DNA of 64,000 nt, taken from contig CAYUJD010000002.1 in assembly GCA_964444975.1 (NCBI GenBank), positions 1 through 64,000 of the forward strand. Direction: 5' to 3'. The notes under the pieces are model-generated. The model made no database searches and was not told where the DNA came from. It worked only from the letters and a program-made list of their open reading frames with translations. This DNA is from VBAS01 sp964444975 (GTDB taxonomy: Bacteria; Bacteroidota; Bacteroidia; Chitinophagales; Chitinophagaceae). This document shows, in pieces, positions 33,367 through 41,956 of the stretch; positions within the stretch are counted from its first letter, which is position 1; each line of letters opens with the position of its first letter. Made by a program: the position numbers and the translations under genes.

Positions 33367-34593
33367 ATGAAACCGGTAATGAAAAACCTGATAATCGCCA
33401 TCACTTTCACCTGTTGTTTTGTGCATGTGGTTCCGGGGCAGAATGGTTCGGGCGGCCCTTCCGTTTCTTCAGTCACTTCGTTTATTGATTTTCAGAAAAC
33501 ACTTCAGCGTCCTGCCGAGGCGCTGAATAAAAATGAGGCGGCGCTGAAAAAACAGTTTGAGGAAAAGAAACTGCAATGGCCGGCGAAGTATGTTTATATC
33601 CGCTCGTTCAAGTACGACAGCCAACTGGAAGTGTGGGTGAAGCACGAACGCAAAGATGCTTACCGGCTTTTCAAAACATATAAAGTATGTGCCCTTGCCG
33701 GTACCCTTGGCCCCAAACGGCTTGAAGGTGATTACCAGGTGCCCGAAGGATTTTATTATATCAACGAATTTAACCCGCGCAGCCAGTATCACTTGTCGCT
33801 CGGGTTGAACTACCCGAATATTTCTGACCGCATACTGAGTGATGCACAGCGGCCGGGCGGTGAAATTTATATTCACGGCAGCTGTGTTACGGTTGGCTGC
33901 ATTCCGCTTACCGACCCGCTGATTGAAGAACTGTATATCATCACGGCGCATGCCAAAGACCGGGGGCAGGATTTTATCCCCGTACACATTTTCCCTATCC
34001 GCTACAATGTAAAGAGGAGTGTAGACTACCTGGACAAACTGACCAGGGATGATGTGCAGCTGAAAGAGTTTGCATCGAGGCTGGAAGATGCATTTAATTA
34101 CTTTGAAAAAAACAAACAGCTGCCCGTGGTGATGGTGTCGGAAAAAGGAGAGTATTTTGTAAATGATGCACCGGATAAAAAATCAATGTATGTGGAAGAA
34201 GTAAAACCGGTGGTGAAGAAGGCACCCGTTATACGCAGGCAGCGAAATATTACCAGCCTGGTGCAGTCGGTACATCAATGGCCGAAATACCCCGGTGGCG
34301 GCGATGCATTTATGAAATACCTTGAAAAGCTGGGCAAAGAAATGAGGGAATATCTGCCGGCCGGCGCAAGAAAAGTTTTTGTGCAGGTGGAGTTTATTGT
34401 AGATGCCGATGGCATGCCGGTAAACTTTAAAGTGCTGAAAGGGGCGCCGAACGAAAAGTTTGAAGAAGAAATACTGAACCGGCTTGAAAACACGATGGCC
34501 AAATGGCAGCCGGCCCTGCTGAACGATAAATCCGTTGCCAAGAAAATGATACAGACCATAACGGTGGAAATACCCGAGCCGATGGAATTGTGA
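33367..34593 (+). CDS. L,D-transpeptidase (YkuD) fused to a TonB C-terminal-like domain
   Basis: A 408-aa secreted protein (signal about residues 1-24). The YkuD domain (about 70-215) has the catalytic motif HGSCVTVGC with His170 and nucleophile Cys178, as in enzymes that cross-link peptidoglycan or attach proteins to it. A linker (about 240-295) is followed by a TonB C-terminal-like domain (about 305-408: WPKYPGGGDAFMKYL, then FIVDADGMPVNFKVLKG). In Bacteroidota this domain also occurs in non-TonB proteins and may bind peptidoglycan or outer-membrane partners. The fusion would tie a wall-modifying enzyme to an envelope-docking module; its partner is unknown. Confidence 0.88.
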   Translation: MKPVMKNLIIAITFTCCFVHVVPGQNGSGGPSVSSVTSFIDFQKTLQRPAEALNKNEAALKKQFEEKKLQWPAKYVYIRSFKYDSQLEVWVKHERKDAYRLFKTYKVCALAGTLGPKRLEGDYQVPEGFYYINEFNPRSQYHLSLGLNYPNISDRILSDAQRPGGEIYIHGSCVTVGCIPLTDPLIEELYIITAHAKDRGQDFIPVHIFPIRYNVKRSVDYLDKLTRDDVQLKEFASRLEDAFNYFEKNKQLPVVMVSEKGEYFVNDAPDKKSMYVEEVKPVVKKAPVIRRQRNITSLVQSVHQWPKYPGGGDAFMKYLEKLGKEMREYLPAGARKVFVQVEFIVDADGMPVNFKVLKGAPNEKFEEEILNRLENTMAKWQPALLNDKSVAKKMIQTITVEIPEPMEL

Positions 34594-34672
34594 AAAAGTA
34601 TTTTCAGAAATCTAAAGTCATCCTGCTGAATAAATGGGTAGTTGTGATGATAAAGTTATGAGCGGTTTCCCG

Positions 34673-34826
34673 TTATTTATTCATGTGCATGGCGCCAAGG
34701 TTCACATGCAGCCAATCACGTAAAAGCACCCCGGTTACATCATTTCCATGCGGCGGGCACCAGATATATCTGAACAGGCAATCCTTCCGTTTCCAGCCGG
34801 CAGGTACAGCGGTCTTCTGCTTTCAT
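34673..34826 (-). pseudogene. Possible frameshifted small ORF
   Basis: From the ATG at 34826 the minus strand reads MKAEDRCTCRLETEGLPVQI and on to AAW, then stops. Removing one A of the AAA run near 34744 restores an open frame (NDVTGVLLRDWLHVNLGAMHMNK) to a TAA at 34673. Both parts look protein-like. Family not recognised; a sequencing error or chance would also explain it. The rest of the 34594-34879 gap shows nothing. Confidence 0.3.
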
Positions 34827-34879
34827 ACTGATAACATCTAAGCGCCTGTATACATAGAACCGAATGTTGTTTGAAGTTT

Positions 34880-35575
34880 TTAGAGTCGTATTTCTATCAG
34901 CCGGGTATTATTTGTCTGTACAATTACGGTGTCTTTTTTTTGGATATTAACCCCATTGCCGGCAGCGTCAGCATGCAGAAATGTTCTCAAATCACCCGCG
35001 GTCTTCCAGGTAATTATTGTATCAATAAACCTGCCACCATTAAAAACAATTCCATGGCCGATTTTTCCATAGCTGTAACTGACAGTCAAATATTGAAAGT
35101 TTGTAACGGTTGAAGCAACCACTCTGACCTTAACTGTTGCTGGTCGGAATAAAAGAAAGTTTTGAATGAATGGTAAATTATAGAATGCTGTGTCAAGGTC
35201 AAAAGTAGCTACCTGGTTTAAGTAGAAGGGGTCAAAGAACATGTCACCCTTAAATGCTTCTGCATAATAGTAGCCTCTTACATTATTAAACCTGGTGCCA
35301 TCAAACTTGAATGAATAATCTCCATGCGCATTCGTTATTGTTCTGCCCAGATAAATTTTTTTATTGGAAAATACGCCTGTATTGTCTTTAAAGTAAAACT
35401 TGATTTCTCCCCCGGCTATTCCGGTATTAGCGGCCGAGTCTATGAGTTTGCCTGTTAAAATATAACAGTTGCCTGCACAGGTCACACCATCAAAAAGCGG
35501 GTCATTGTTTTTTCTACAAGAACATACAATTAGCATTGTCACTAAAAAGGTTGTAATGGTTAGCCGGGTCTTCAT
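34880..35575 (-). CDS. Hypothetical lipoprotein with carboxypeptidase-regulatory-like domain
   Basis: A 231-aa lipoprotein when started at the ATG at 35575, which gives a clean signal with lipobox VCSC (near residue 20). An upstream start at 35629 would bury the signal. After the signal the chain reads like a short Ig-like or CarboxypepD-regulatory domain (LTGKLIDSAANTGIAGGEIKFYFKD...GDYSFKFDGTRF), followed by a second beta-rich half. No enzyme motif. No obvious operon partner; the region around it looks more A+T-rich than the flanks (visual impression only). Confidence 0.65.
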   Translation of the reverse strand: MKTRLTITTFLVTMLIVCSCRKNNDPLFDGVTCAGNCYILTGKLIDSAANTGIAGGEIKFYFKDNTGVFSNKKIYLGRTITNAHGDYSFKFDGTRFNNVRGYYYAEAFKGDMFFDPFYLNQVATFDLDTAFYNLPFIQNFLLFRPATVKVRVVASTVTNFQYLTVSYSYGKIGHGIVFNGGRFIDTIITWKTAGDLRTFLHADAAGNGVNIQKKDTVIVQTNNTRLIEIRL

Positions 35576-35761
35576 AAAATTTCTGCCAACGGTTAGGATG
35601 ATGCCGAAGGCGGGGGTGAAATGTTCCACCGTTTGCTAAATGTACAAAGGTTTTTAAATGTACAGGTGCTGGATTTTGTATGTTAGCCCGGCATTTGGAT
35701 TAACAGCCTACGGATAGTGCATTTTATCGAAATCTTGGAATATGTCATTCTATGCCTGACA

Positions 35762-36190
35762 TTAAACTTTCTCCCAGTTCTCAATTTCGCCTTTTACAAT
35801 TTTAAAAATTGGATGTTGGTCAACCCTTTTAAGATATCTCAGCTTGTTATATCTTTCCCTGTCACGTGTTTTTAGTTTGTTGAGCAGGTGTCCAATTTCA
35901 TACCCGATTTGCCCGGTTGTTACAAACATAAGGGAAGGCTTAAAATTCCAGTCAATTTTGTCTTTGTCAAATTTGTAATTCCTTTTCAATGCTTCATTAT
36001 AAACAGCTGCCAGGTATTGGTTAATTCTGTCAACGGGTTTGTCAGTCTGTTTGAAACGGTAAAGTTGGGGATGATTGCGATAACCTTTAGTTCTACCTTC
36101 AAGAACGTGCCTGGCAAGAAGGGTTTCACGCCACAAAGCAACCAGTCCCTTTGTATCTAAATACTTTGGGTGAATTGACCAAATTCTCAT
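35762..36190 (-). CDS. Pyrimidine-dimer DNA glycosylase/endonuclease V-like protein
   Basis: A 142-aa protein of the T4 endonuclease V (Pyr_excise) family. It begins MRIWSIHPKYLDTKGLVALWRETLLA and has GRTKGYRNHPQLYRF near residue 33, the regular start of the bacterial members. T4 endonuclease V cuts the glycosyl bond at UV-induced dimers and then the backbone; the bacterial homologues are presumed to do similar repair but are little studied. Cytosolic. Stands alone beside an 888-bp gene-poor gap, which together with its phage relationship suggests possible transfer. Confidence 0.85.
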   Translation of the reverse strand: MRIWSIHPKYLDTKGLVALWRETLLARHVLEGRTKGYRNHPQLYRFKQTDKPVDRINQYLAAVYNEALKRNYKFDKDKIDWNFKPSLMFVTTGQIGYEIGHLLNKLKTRDRERYNKLRYLKRVDQHPIFKIVKGEIENWEKV

Positions 36191-36613
36191 TTTTATTAAA
36201 AGTGCAAAGTTATTTTAAAGGTCTATACGTCAAGAAATATCTTTGTTAACGTATTGTCCATTGGCATTGCCCACACTTGAAAGCATTGTGAAGGCAGGGC
36301 ATTTATGTTCTGTCGCTTCACATTCCTGCTTCTGTTCAATAAAGATAATCAGCTGAACCAAATTTGTTCAGTCCTGCTTTTACAAAGCTGCTGCTGCTGG
36401 CTGTTTGTCAAATTAAATTGGCCATGCCAAAATAAGCAAAGCCAGGTACACCAATTGCCCTAATCAGTTTTTTTATTTTTTCCCCTTTGCATAAATAATA
36501 AAGTTTGTATGATTGTCTTATCATATCGTACCCCTTTTCACGACTTTCTCCCAAACTGGAAGCGGTGTCGCTATGAAGTCCTTTGATACACCTGTTATTG
36601 AGTTCCTGTCATT

Positions 36614-36766
36614 ACAAGTCACCTCAAAAGTATTTTCAGACCACAGATTTCACAGGTTAAGCAAGCAGATTGCACCGCTTTTCTTCCAAAACCTGGGAAA
36701 TCTGTGAAATTAAATCTTTGTAATCAGTGATTAATTGGGGTTAAAGAGTCTTTTAAGATAGCTTGT
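36614..36766. mobile_element. MITE-like element, copy 1 (in gene-free gap 36191-37078)
   Basis: A 153-bp sequence nearly matching 38491-38642. Ends are imperfect inverted repeats (ACAAGTCACCTCAAAAG against the complement of the right end, ACAAGCTATCTTAAAAG). An inner pair ACAGATTTCAC / GGGAAATCTGTGAAAT forms a second hairpin. No coding capacity. The remaining sequence of this 888-bp gap is A+T-rich and shows no gene, tRNA or clear signal. Confidence 0.75.
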
Positions 36767-37078
36767 AGCTGTCAAGTTTATTATTGATTGATAGTCCTGT
36801 TTTTTAAAATACGTGCATTAAAAAGAATGTCTTTAACAACACCTTCAGTTTTTACACCAGGCGGCTTTATACTATTCAGCGATAAAATTTTGTCTAAGCA
36901 ATAAAGGGCACAACAAGTACAAGAAAATTTATTACGGGAAAAACAAATAGTGCCCGCATTGGATGCACAGCGAGTTTGATATAAATAGCCTGCAGCGCCT
37001 TACTTTATTAAATCACTGCATATTTTTACCACGAAAGGCATTGGAAAAAATTTACAGAGAATCTTTTCGGATAACCGC

Positions 37079-38344
37079 TTACATCAGCACCGCCTGCACC
37101 GTGTCCGTCGTCCTTTGCTGCAACAATGTCTTTTTACCGGCAGCCAGTATTTCGTATAAATTTTTATCGTAATGCCGGATGGTGAGCAGTGTAAGGCCAC
37201 GGGTAAGCTGCACATCAAACTCTTCAGAAGCTTCCTGCGCCAGCTTTTCTATTTTATCGGCCCGGTCGTCCAGCACACAAGTGATGCTGATGGCGCCGTT
37301 TTGGGTCAGGTTGGGTTTCAGCTTCAGCTTCTCCAGCAGGTGCACCAGGTCTTCTACCGGCTTTTCTTCCACAAACGAAAAATCTTTTGTGCTCAGCTCC
37401 ATCATCACCTGGTTTTCTTTCAGCACTATTATTGGCGGCAGCTTTTTTATGTTCCGGTTGCAAATGACGGTGCCGGGTAGCGAGGGTTCAAGGAAACATT
37501 TCACATACATCGGTATACCTTTATTCTGCAGTGGCTTGATGGTTTTGGGATGAATCACCTGTGCGCCGTAATAAGCCATCTCAATCACTTCGCGGTAGTT
37601 CAGTTCGGGGATAGTTTGCGCATCGGGAAAAAATTTCGGGTCGGCATTCATCACCCCGGGCACATCTTTCCAGATGGTCAGGCTTTCGGCATCCAGCAGG
37701 TTGGAAAAAACGGCGGCAGAGTAATCGCTTCCTTCCCGCCCCAGCGTGGTGCTTACATTTTCATCCGTTGAGCCAATGAAACCTTGGGTTAAGACGATAT
37801 CATAACTATCAAACAATTTTACTATCAACCCATCCACTACTTTCTCTTTTGTCACCCGCCAGTCAATGGTCGCATCGCGGAAATTATCATCGGTGCGGAA
37901 AACATCCCGCACATCCACCCATTGGTTTTTTATGCCGGTTTCTTCCAGGTAATGACTGATGATGGCGGTGGAGAGCAGCTCACCCGTACAAACCACCTGG
38001 TCGTAATAATAATCATATTCCCGCACGGGCTTATCGTGCAGCAGCCATTCGGCTTCGGTGAAAAAATTTTTCAGTTGTTCTTTGCAGGCCAGCGCATGGG
38101 TTACAATCAATTGGTTGGCCATACCAAGGTGATGCTGCTTTATGTTTTCAAAAAGCTGCAGCGCTTCATCTTTTTTACCGGCAAAAAAGGCACCCACCAC
38201 TTTTTCCAGCGCATTAGTAGTTTTGCCCATGGCCGAAATCACCACCAGGATTTTCTGATTGGAATATTGCTTCAGAATATCGCCGAGATTTTTGACCCTT
38301 TCCACGCTGTTTACTGATGCACCGCCGAATTTGAAAACAAGCAT
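37079..38344 (-). CDS. lysC: Aspartate kinase
   Basis: A 421-aa monofunctional aspartokinase: phosphorylates aspartate at the head of lysine, threonine and methionine synthesis. The kinase domain begins MLVFKFGGASV (the KFGG phosphate-binding motif) and includes TLGREGSDYSAAVFS near residue 215; the C-terminal part (about 300-421) carries the ACT regulatory domains, so feedback control by an end product is likely. Upstream on its own strand is a 421-bp gap containing a 7-bp array and the second MITE copy. Confidence 0.95.
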   Translation of the reverse strand: MLVFKFGGASVNSVERVKNLGDILKQYSNQKILVVISAMGKTTNALEKVVGAFFAGKKDEALQLFENIKQHHLGMANQLIVTHALACKEQLKNFFTEAEWLLHDKPVREYDYYYDQVVCTGELLSTAIISHYLEETGIKNQWVDVRDVFRTDDNFRDATIDWRVTKEKVVDGLIVKLFDSYDIVLTQGFIGSTDENVSTTLGREGSDYSAAVFSNLLDAESLTIWKDVPGVMNADPKFFPDAQTIPELNYREVIEMAYYGAQVIHPKTIKPLQNKGIPMYVKCFLEPSLPGTVICNRNIKKLPPIIVLKENQVMMELSTKDFSFVEEKPVEDLVHLLEKLKLKPNLTQNGAISITCVLDDRADKIEKLAQEASEEFDVQLTRGLTLLTIRHYDKNLYEILAAGKKTLLQQRTTDTVQAVLM

Positions 38345-38349
38345 ACCGG

Positions 38350-38377
38350 TAATTTTGGAATTTCGATTTTGGATTTA
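38350..38377. repeat. Four 7-bp tandem units (GGATTTT) upstream of aspartate kinase
   Basis: TAATTTT, GGAATTT, CGATTTT, GGATTTA. The complementary unit (AAATCCA/AAATCTA) forms the array at 38695-38736 on the far side of the MITE copy, so the two are inverted. Confidence 0.65.
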
Positions 38378-38490
38378 GCAGGTAAACGTAAGCGGCAAAG
38401 ATAGCATAAGGTGTTTTTTCTTCGTGCAGGGAAAGAATTGAAAAAATTTTGCCAGCCAATACGAAAAGCACATTGAAACGGGTTATTAAT

Positions 38491-38642
38491 ACAGGACATC
38501 TCAAAAGTATTTTCAGACCACAGATTTCACGGGCTAAGCAAACAAATTGCACCGTTTTATTCTAAAATCAGGGAAATCTGTGAAATAAAATCCGTTTAAT
38601 CAGTGGTTAATTGGAGTTAAAGTGACTTTTGAGATAACCTGT
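38491..38642. mobile_element. MITE-like element, copy 2
   Basis: A 152-bp element. Terminal inverted repeats ACAGGACATCTCAAAAGT (38491-38508) and, complementary at the right end, ACAGGTTATCTCAAAAGT (to 38642): 16 of 18 bases match. Both sides are flanked by AAT, a possible 3-bp target duplication. Inner hairpin ACAGATTTCAC...GAAATCTGTGAAAT as in copy 1. By eye the two copies agree at roughly four of five positions. Confidence 0.8.
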
Positions 38643-38694
38643 AATACTTTTCGTGTACTTCGCGTTTCTTGATATGCGGGAAGTGCCTGCATTC

Positions 38695-38736
38695 AAATCC
38701 GAAATCATAAATCTAAAATCTAAAATCCAAATTCCT
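38695..38736. repeat. Six 7-bp tandem units (AAATCTA) next to the fbp promoter
   Basis: AAATCCG, AAATCAT, AAATCTA, AAATCTA, AAATCCA, AATTCCT, ending at the first base of the candidate -7 element of fbp. The array therefore fills the space where the -33 element should be. Confidence 0.75.
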
Positions 38737-38743
38737 ACATTTG
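38736..38743 (+). promoter_or_regulatory. Candidate -7 element of fbp
   Basis: TACATTTG fits TAnnTTTG; transcription would start about 18 nt before the ATG at 38766. Confidence 0.4.
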
Positions 38744-38765
38744 TCAAACCCTTAATCATCCTTAT

Positions 38766-39776
38766 ATGGTCATCAACCGGCAGGTACTTACACTCGATGA
38801 ATTTACCATTCAGCAGTTGCGCAGTGTGCCCGGCGCCACCGGCGAACTCAGCAGTTTGCTCCGCGATATCGGGCTTGCCGCCAAGCGGGTGAATGTGGAA
38901 GTAAACAAAGCCGGCCTGGTTGACATTCTTGGCGATGCCGGCACGGTCAATGTGCAGGGCGAAGAAGTGAAAAAGCTGGATGTGTTTGCCAATCACCAGT
39001 TGACTGGTGCACTAAAGCATGGCATAAGTTGCGCCGGCATTGGCAGCGAAGAACTGGATGATATTGTGGTGTTTGATGATGAGGTAAGCAATCAATCAAA
39101 GTATGTGTGCATGTTTGACCCGCTGGATGGCAGCGCCAATATTGATGTGAATGTTTCCATCGGGACCATCTTTGCCGTTTTCCGCCGGGTAACGGAAAAA
39201 GGCAAACCCTGCAGCCTGGAAGATTTTTTACAGAAAGGAATCAACATGGTGGCAGCGGGTTATGTTATTTATGGTTCCAGCACCATGCTGGTATATGCAA
39301 CAAGAAGAGGAGTGAATGGTTTTACACTGGACCCCTCTATTGGCGAGTTTACGCTCAGTCATCCCAACATCAAATGTCCTGAGCACGGGAAAATTTATTC
39401 GGTAAATCATGGTAATTTTTTCCAGTATGATGAAAAGGTGAGGAAGTACATCAATATTTGCCAGAATAAAACCAATGCGGATGGAGGCCCATACACACAA
39501 CGCTATATTGGCAGCATGGTGGCCGATGTACACCGCAACCTTATCAAGGGAGGCATTTTTATGTATCCCGGCACAACGGATAAGCCGAAAGGGAAACTGC
39601 GGCTGCTGTATGAGTGTAATCCTTTTGCGTTTATTGTGGAAGTGGCCGGTGGCAAAGCCACAAACGGCAAAGAAAGAATCCTGGAAGTGCAGCCCACCAG
39701 CCTGCATCAGCGTACACCATTTTTTATTGGCAGTAAAATGATGATGGAGGAATTGGAGAGTTATTTGATGGATTGA
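38766..39776 (+). CDS. fbp: Class I fructose-1,6-bisphosphatase
   Basis: A 336-aa cytosolic enzyme of gluconeogenesis: removes the 1-phosphate of fructose 1,6-bisphosphate, using Mg2+. Seen: metal site DPLDGSANID (near residues 118-127) and the C-terminal substrate-binding KLRLLYECNPFAFIVE and ILEVQPTSLHQRTPF, the class I pattern. The N-terminal TLDEFTIQQL helix is the usual start. The stop codon is formed within the first unit of an 8-bp tandem array (39769 on). Confidence 0.96.
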   Translation: MVINRQVLTLDEFTIQQLRSVPGATGELSSLLRDIGLAAKRVNVEVNKAGLVDILGDAGTVNVQGEEVKKLDVFANHQLTGALKHGISCAGIGSEELDDIVVFDDEVSNQSKYVCMFDPLDGSANIDVNVSIGTIFAVFRRVTEKGKPCSLEDFLQKGINMVAAGYVIYGSSTMLVYATRRGVNGFTLDPSIGEFTLSHPNIKCPEHGKIYSVNHGNFFQYDEKVRKYINICQNKTNADGGPYTQRYIGSMVADVHRNLIKGGIFMYPGTTDKPKGKLRLLYECNPFAFIVEVAGGKATNGKERILEVQPTSLHQRTPFFIGSKMMMEELESYLMD

Positions 39777-39832
39777 TGGTTTGATGGCTAAATGGTTAAA
39801 TGGTTAGATTGTTTGATGGGTTGACGGGTTTA
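39769..39832. repeat. Eight 8-bp tandem units (TGGTTAAA) at the fbp stop
   Basis: TGGATTGA, TGGTTTGA, TGGCTAAA, TGGTTAAA, TGGTTAGA, TTGTTTGA, TGGGTTGA, CGGGTTTA. The first unit contains the TGA stop of fbp. Unit length is 8, not 7 as in most arrays of this window. Confidence 0.85.
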
Positions 39833-39942
39833 GGGTAACACTGTAGTGACAGATGAAATTGAATAAATCGGATGTGGTTGTTTTTTGATAAGGAGTAAAT
39901 TTTAGTTGTATAAAACCCTGTAAGAAATAATGCTTCCGTGGA

Positions 39943-40410
39943 ATGTTGAATAGTTTTGTTGAAATAGTAGGATATACTGACAAGTATCATGCTGATTTCA
40001 GGCGATTGAACCTGGAATGGCTTGATAAATACAACCTGACAGAGAGCCACGATTTGCAGGTGCTGGATAATCCGCAGGCAACCATTCTTGACCGCGGTGG
40101 TTTCATCTGGCTGGCAAAGGCAGATGACGACATTATCGGAACAGCCGCCCTGGTGAACGAAGGGCATGGTATATTTGAACTGGCAAAAATGAGTGTGACG
40201 GAAAAATGGCAAGGCAGGGGAATAAGCAAACTGTTGCTGGAAGCCTGCCTGAAGAAAGCGAAAGGGATTGGCGCAAAAAAACTGACTTTATTTTCAAATC
40301 ACCAGTTGAAGAATGCGCTGCGGCTGTATGAAAAATACGGATTCAAAAACGTGGAAGTCAGAAATTCACCATTTGCAACCGCTGATGTGAAGATGGAACT
40401 TGAACTTTGA
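39943..40410 (+). CDS. GNAT-family N-acetyltransferase
   Basis: A 155-aa single-domain acetyltransferase. The acetyl-CoA binding motif A reads VTEKWQGRGISKLLLEACLKKAKGIG (about residues 86-111; the Q/RxxGxG/A loop is QGRGIS), followed by LFSNHQLKNALRLYEKYGF, the typical C-terminal half. Substrate unknown. The following ABC ATPase ATG is 5 bp after this stop, so the two are probably co-transcribed. Confidence 0.88.
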   Translation: MLNSFVEIVGYTDKYHADFRRLNLEWLDKYNLTESHDLQVLDNPQATILDRGGFIWLAKADDDIIGTAALVNEGHGIFELAKMSVTEKWQGRGISKLLLEACLKKAKGIGAKKLTLFSNHQLKNALRLYEKYGFKNVEVRNSPFATADVKMELEL

Positions 40411-40415
40411 TAAAA

Positions 40416-41177
40416 ATGAACCAGGAAATTATTCGGGTAAAAAACCTTGTGAAGAAGTATGGCGATTTCACCGCGGTGAAAGGAATCAGCTTTGATGTAT
40501 ATGAAGGAGAAATTTTCGGATTGCTGGGGCCTAATGGCGCCGGCAAATCCACCACGCTGGAAATAATTGAAACGCTGCGCCAGAAAACCGGCGGTGAAGT
40601 TTGGGTAAACGAGTTTAACCTGGACAAAGAACCCGACGAAATAAAAAAAGTAATAGGGGTGCAGCTGCAAACCAGCGGCTATTATCCCAATCTGAACCTG
40701 GTGGAGCTCATCAATTTATTCAATGGGCTTTATAACCGCCATGTGAACCCGGAGACCCTGCTCGAAATGGTGAACCTGAAAGATAAAGCCAAAGCAAAAG
40801 TGAAAGAACTCAGCGGCGGGCAAAAACAAAGGTTCTCGGTAGCCACCACGCTCATTAACGAACCGAAAATTGTTTTCCTGGATGAACCTACAACCGGTCT
40901 TGACCCGCAGGCAAGAAGAAACCTGTGGGAACTGGTTAAAAATATCCGGTCGAATGGTACAACCGTCATCATCACGACACATTACATGGACGAAGCGGAA
41001 GTACTTTGCGACCGGGTGGCCATAATTGACGAAGGAAAAATCATTGCCCTTGATACACCGGACAATTTAATTGACCGCCTCGTATCAACAGGTTTTGAAA
41101 GACCAAGGGAAGTGAAAAAAGCGAACCTCGAAGATGTCTTTATTCAATTGACCGGTCATGTGTTGCGGGAAGAATAA
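40416..41177 (+). CDS. ABC transporter ATP-binding protein (ABC-2/DrrA type)
   Basis: A 253-aa ATPase from the ATG at 40416 (a TTG at 40407 would overlap the previous stop). Walker A GPNGAGKS, Q-loop IGVQLQTSGYY, signature LSGGQKQR, Walker B IVFLDEPTTGLDPQ and H-loop ITTHYMDEAE are intact. It resembles the ATPase of ABC-2 type exporters of drugs or polysaccharides. No membrane permease follows: the next gene is a YfiT-like enzyme after a 9-bp tandem repeat, so the ATPase is an orphan here. Confidence 0.93.
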   Translation: MNQEIIRVKNLVKKYGDFTAVKGISFDVYEGEIFGLLGPNGAGKSTTLEIIETLRQKTGGEVWVNEFNLDKEPDEIKKVIGVQLQTSGYYPNLNLVELINLFNGLYNRHVNPETLLEMVNLKDKAKAKVKELSGGQKQRFSVATTLINEPKIVFLDEPTTGLDPQARRNLWELVKNIRSNGTTVIITTHYMDEAEVLCDRVAIIDEGKIIALDTPDNLIDRLVSTGFERPREVKKANLEDVFIQLTGHVLREE

Positions 41178-41237
41178 AATTTTAAAAAACCGGGGAAGAA
41201 AAGACACCACCCTCCGGGAGTGATTTTTAAGAATTTT

Positions 41238-41273
41238 ATGATCTGTATGATTCGTATGACCTGTATGACTACT
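41238..41273. repeat. Four 9-bp tandem units (ATGAYCTGT)
   Basis: ATGATCTGT, ATGATTCGT, ATGACCTGT, ATGACTACT between the ABC ATPase and the YfiT gene. Confidence 0.65.
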
Positions 41274-41309
41274 TTAAGTGACTAATTTTTTAACCTAATT
41301 TTTTTTAAT

Positions 41310-41849
41310 ATGCCTGCTATTGCCGTTGACCCCCGCTATCCCATCGGCCAGTACGAGCCCAAACCGTTTTCCATTGACCAGAAAGTGGAGTGGATGGCTG
41401 ATGTAAAGTTTTTGCCCATACAGCTGGAGAATGCAATACTGAACCTTGATGAGCACCAGCTTCAAACACCTTATCGTGAAGGAGGCTGGACGGTGCAGCA
41501 GCTGGTACATCATGTAGCCGACAGCCATATCAATGCGTACTGCCGTTTTAAGCTTGGCATAACAGAAGATAACCCCACCATCAAGCCTTACAATGAAAAA
41601 CTATGGGCCGAGCTTAATGATGTACAGAAGTTGCCGGTTAATATTTCACTTATTTTACTGCATGCACTGCATACCCGCTGGTACGAGCTGATGAAATACA
41701 TTACCGACGACCAGTGGAATAACCGGACTATTTATCATCCCGAAAGTAAAAAGACAATGCGGCTCTGGTACCTGCTGGGCATGTATGCATGGCACGGCAA
41801 ACATCATGTGGCGCATGTCACTTCGCTTAGAGAGCGAATGGGGTGGTAA
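41310..41849 (+). CDS. YfiT-like bacillithiol transferase (DinB superfamily)
   Basis: A 179-aa cytosolic metalloenzyme. It begins with the YfiT signature (RYPIGQYEPKP near residues 9-19). The metal-binding histidines sit in LVHHVADSH (near 67-75) and AWHGKHHVAHV (near 160-170). Relatives in Firmicutes conjugate bacillithiol to electrophiles. Since bshC is encoded at 20462, the organism probably makes bacillithiol and this assignment is coherent. The product is one of three DinB-superfamily proteins in the window. Confidence 0.9.
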   Translation: MPAIAVDPRYPIGQYEPKPFSIDQKVEWMADVKFLPIQLENAILNLDEHQLQTPYREGGWTVQQLVHHVADSHINAYCRFKLGITEDNPTIKPYNEKLWAELNDVQKLPVNISLILLHALHTRWYELMKYITDDQWNNRTIYHPESKKTMRLWYLLGMYAWHGKHHVAHVTSLRERMGW

Positions 41850-41859
41850 GAAATTTAAC

Positions 41860-41955
41860 ACTCAATATTCAATGCGCAATTTTAATTTTAGTTTGATAGA
41901 GCATTTTGTCCTTGTCAGTTGAACATGGAAATTTGAGCATTGAAGATTTCCTCAC
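41860..41955. repeat. Inverted pair of short 7-bp arrays before the Nudix gene
   Basis: ACTCAAT, ATTCAAT, GCGCAAT (41860-41880) and, about 45 bp on, the complementary pattern GTTGAAC...TTTGAGC, ATTGAAG (about 41919-41948). The second arm stays open in the Nudix frame and would give a false N-terminal extension from a TTG at 41906. Confidence 0.55.
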
Positions 41956-41956
41956 A

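Noticed and set aside
36191..37078. Possible integron, phage or tRNA-associated island in the largest gap
   Set aside because: No integrase, attC-like series, tRNA or phage gene was found; only the MITE copy is clear.
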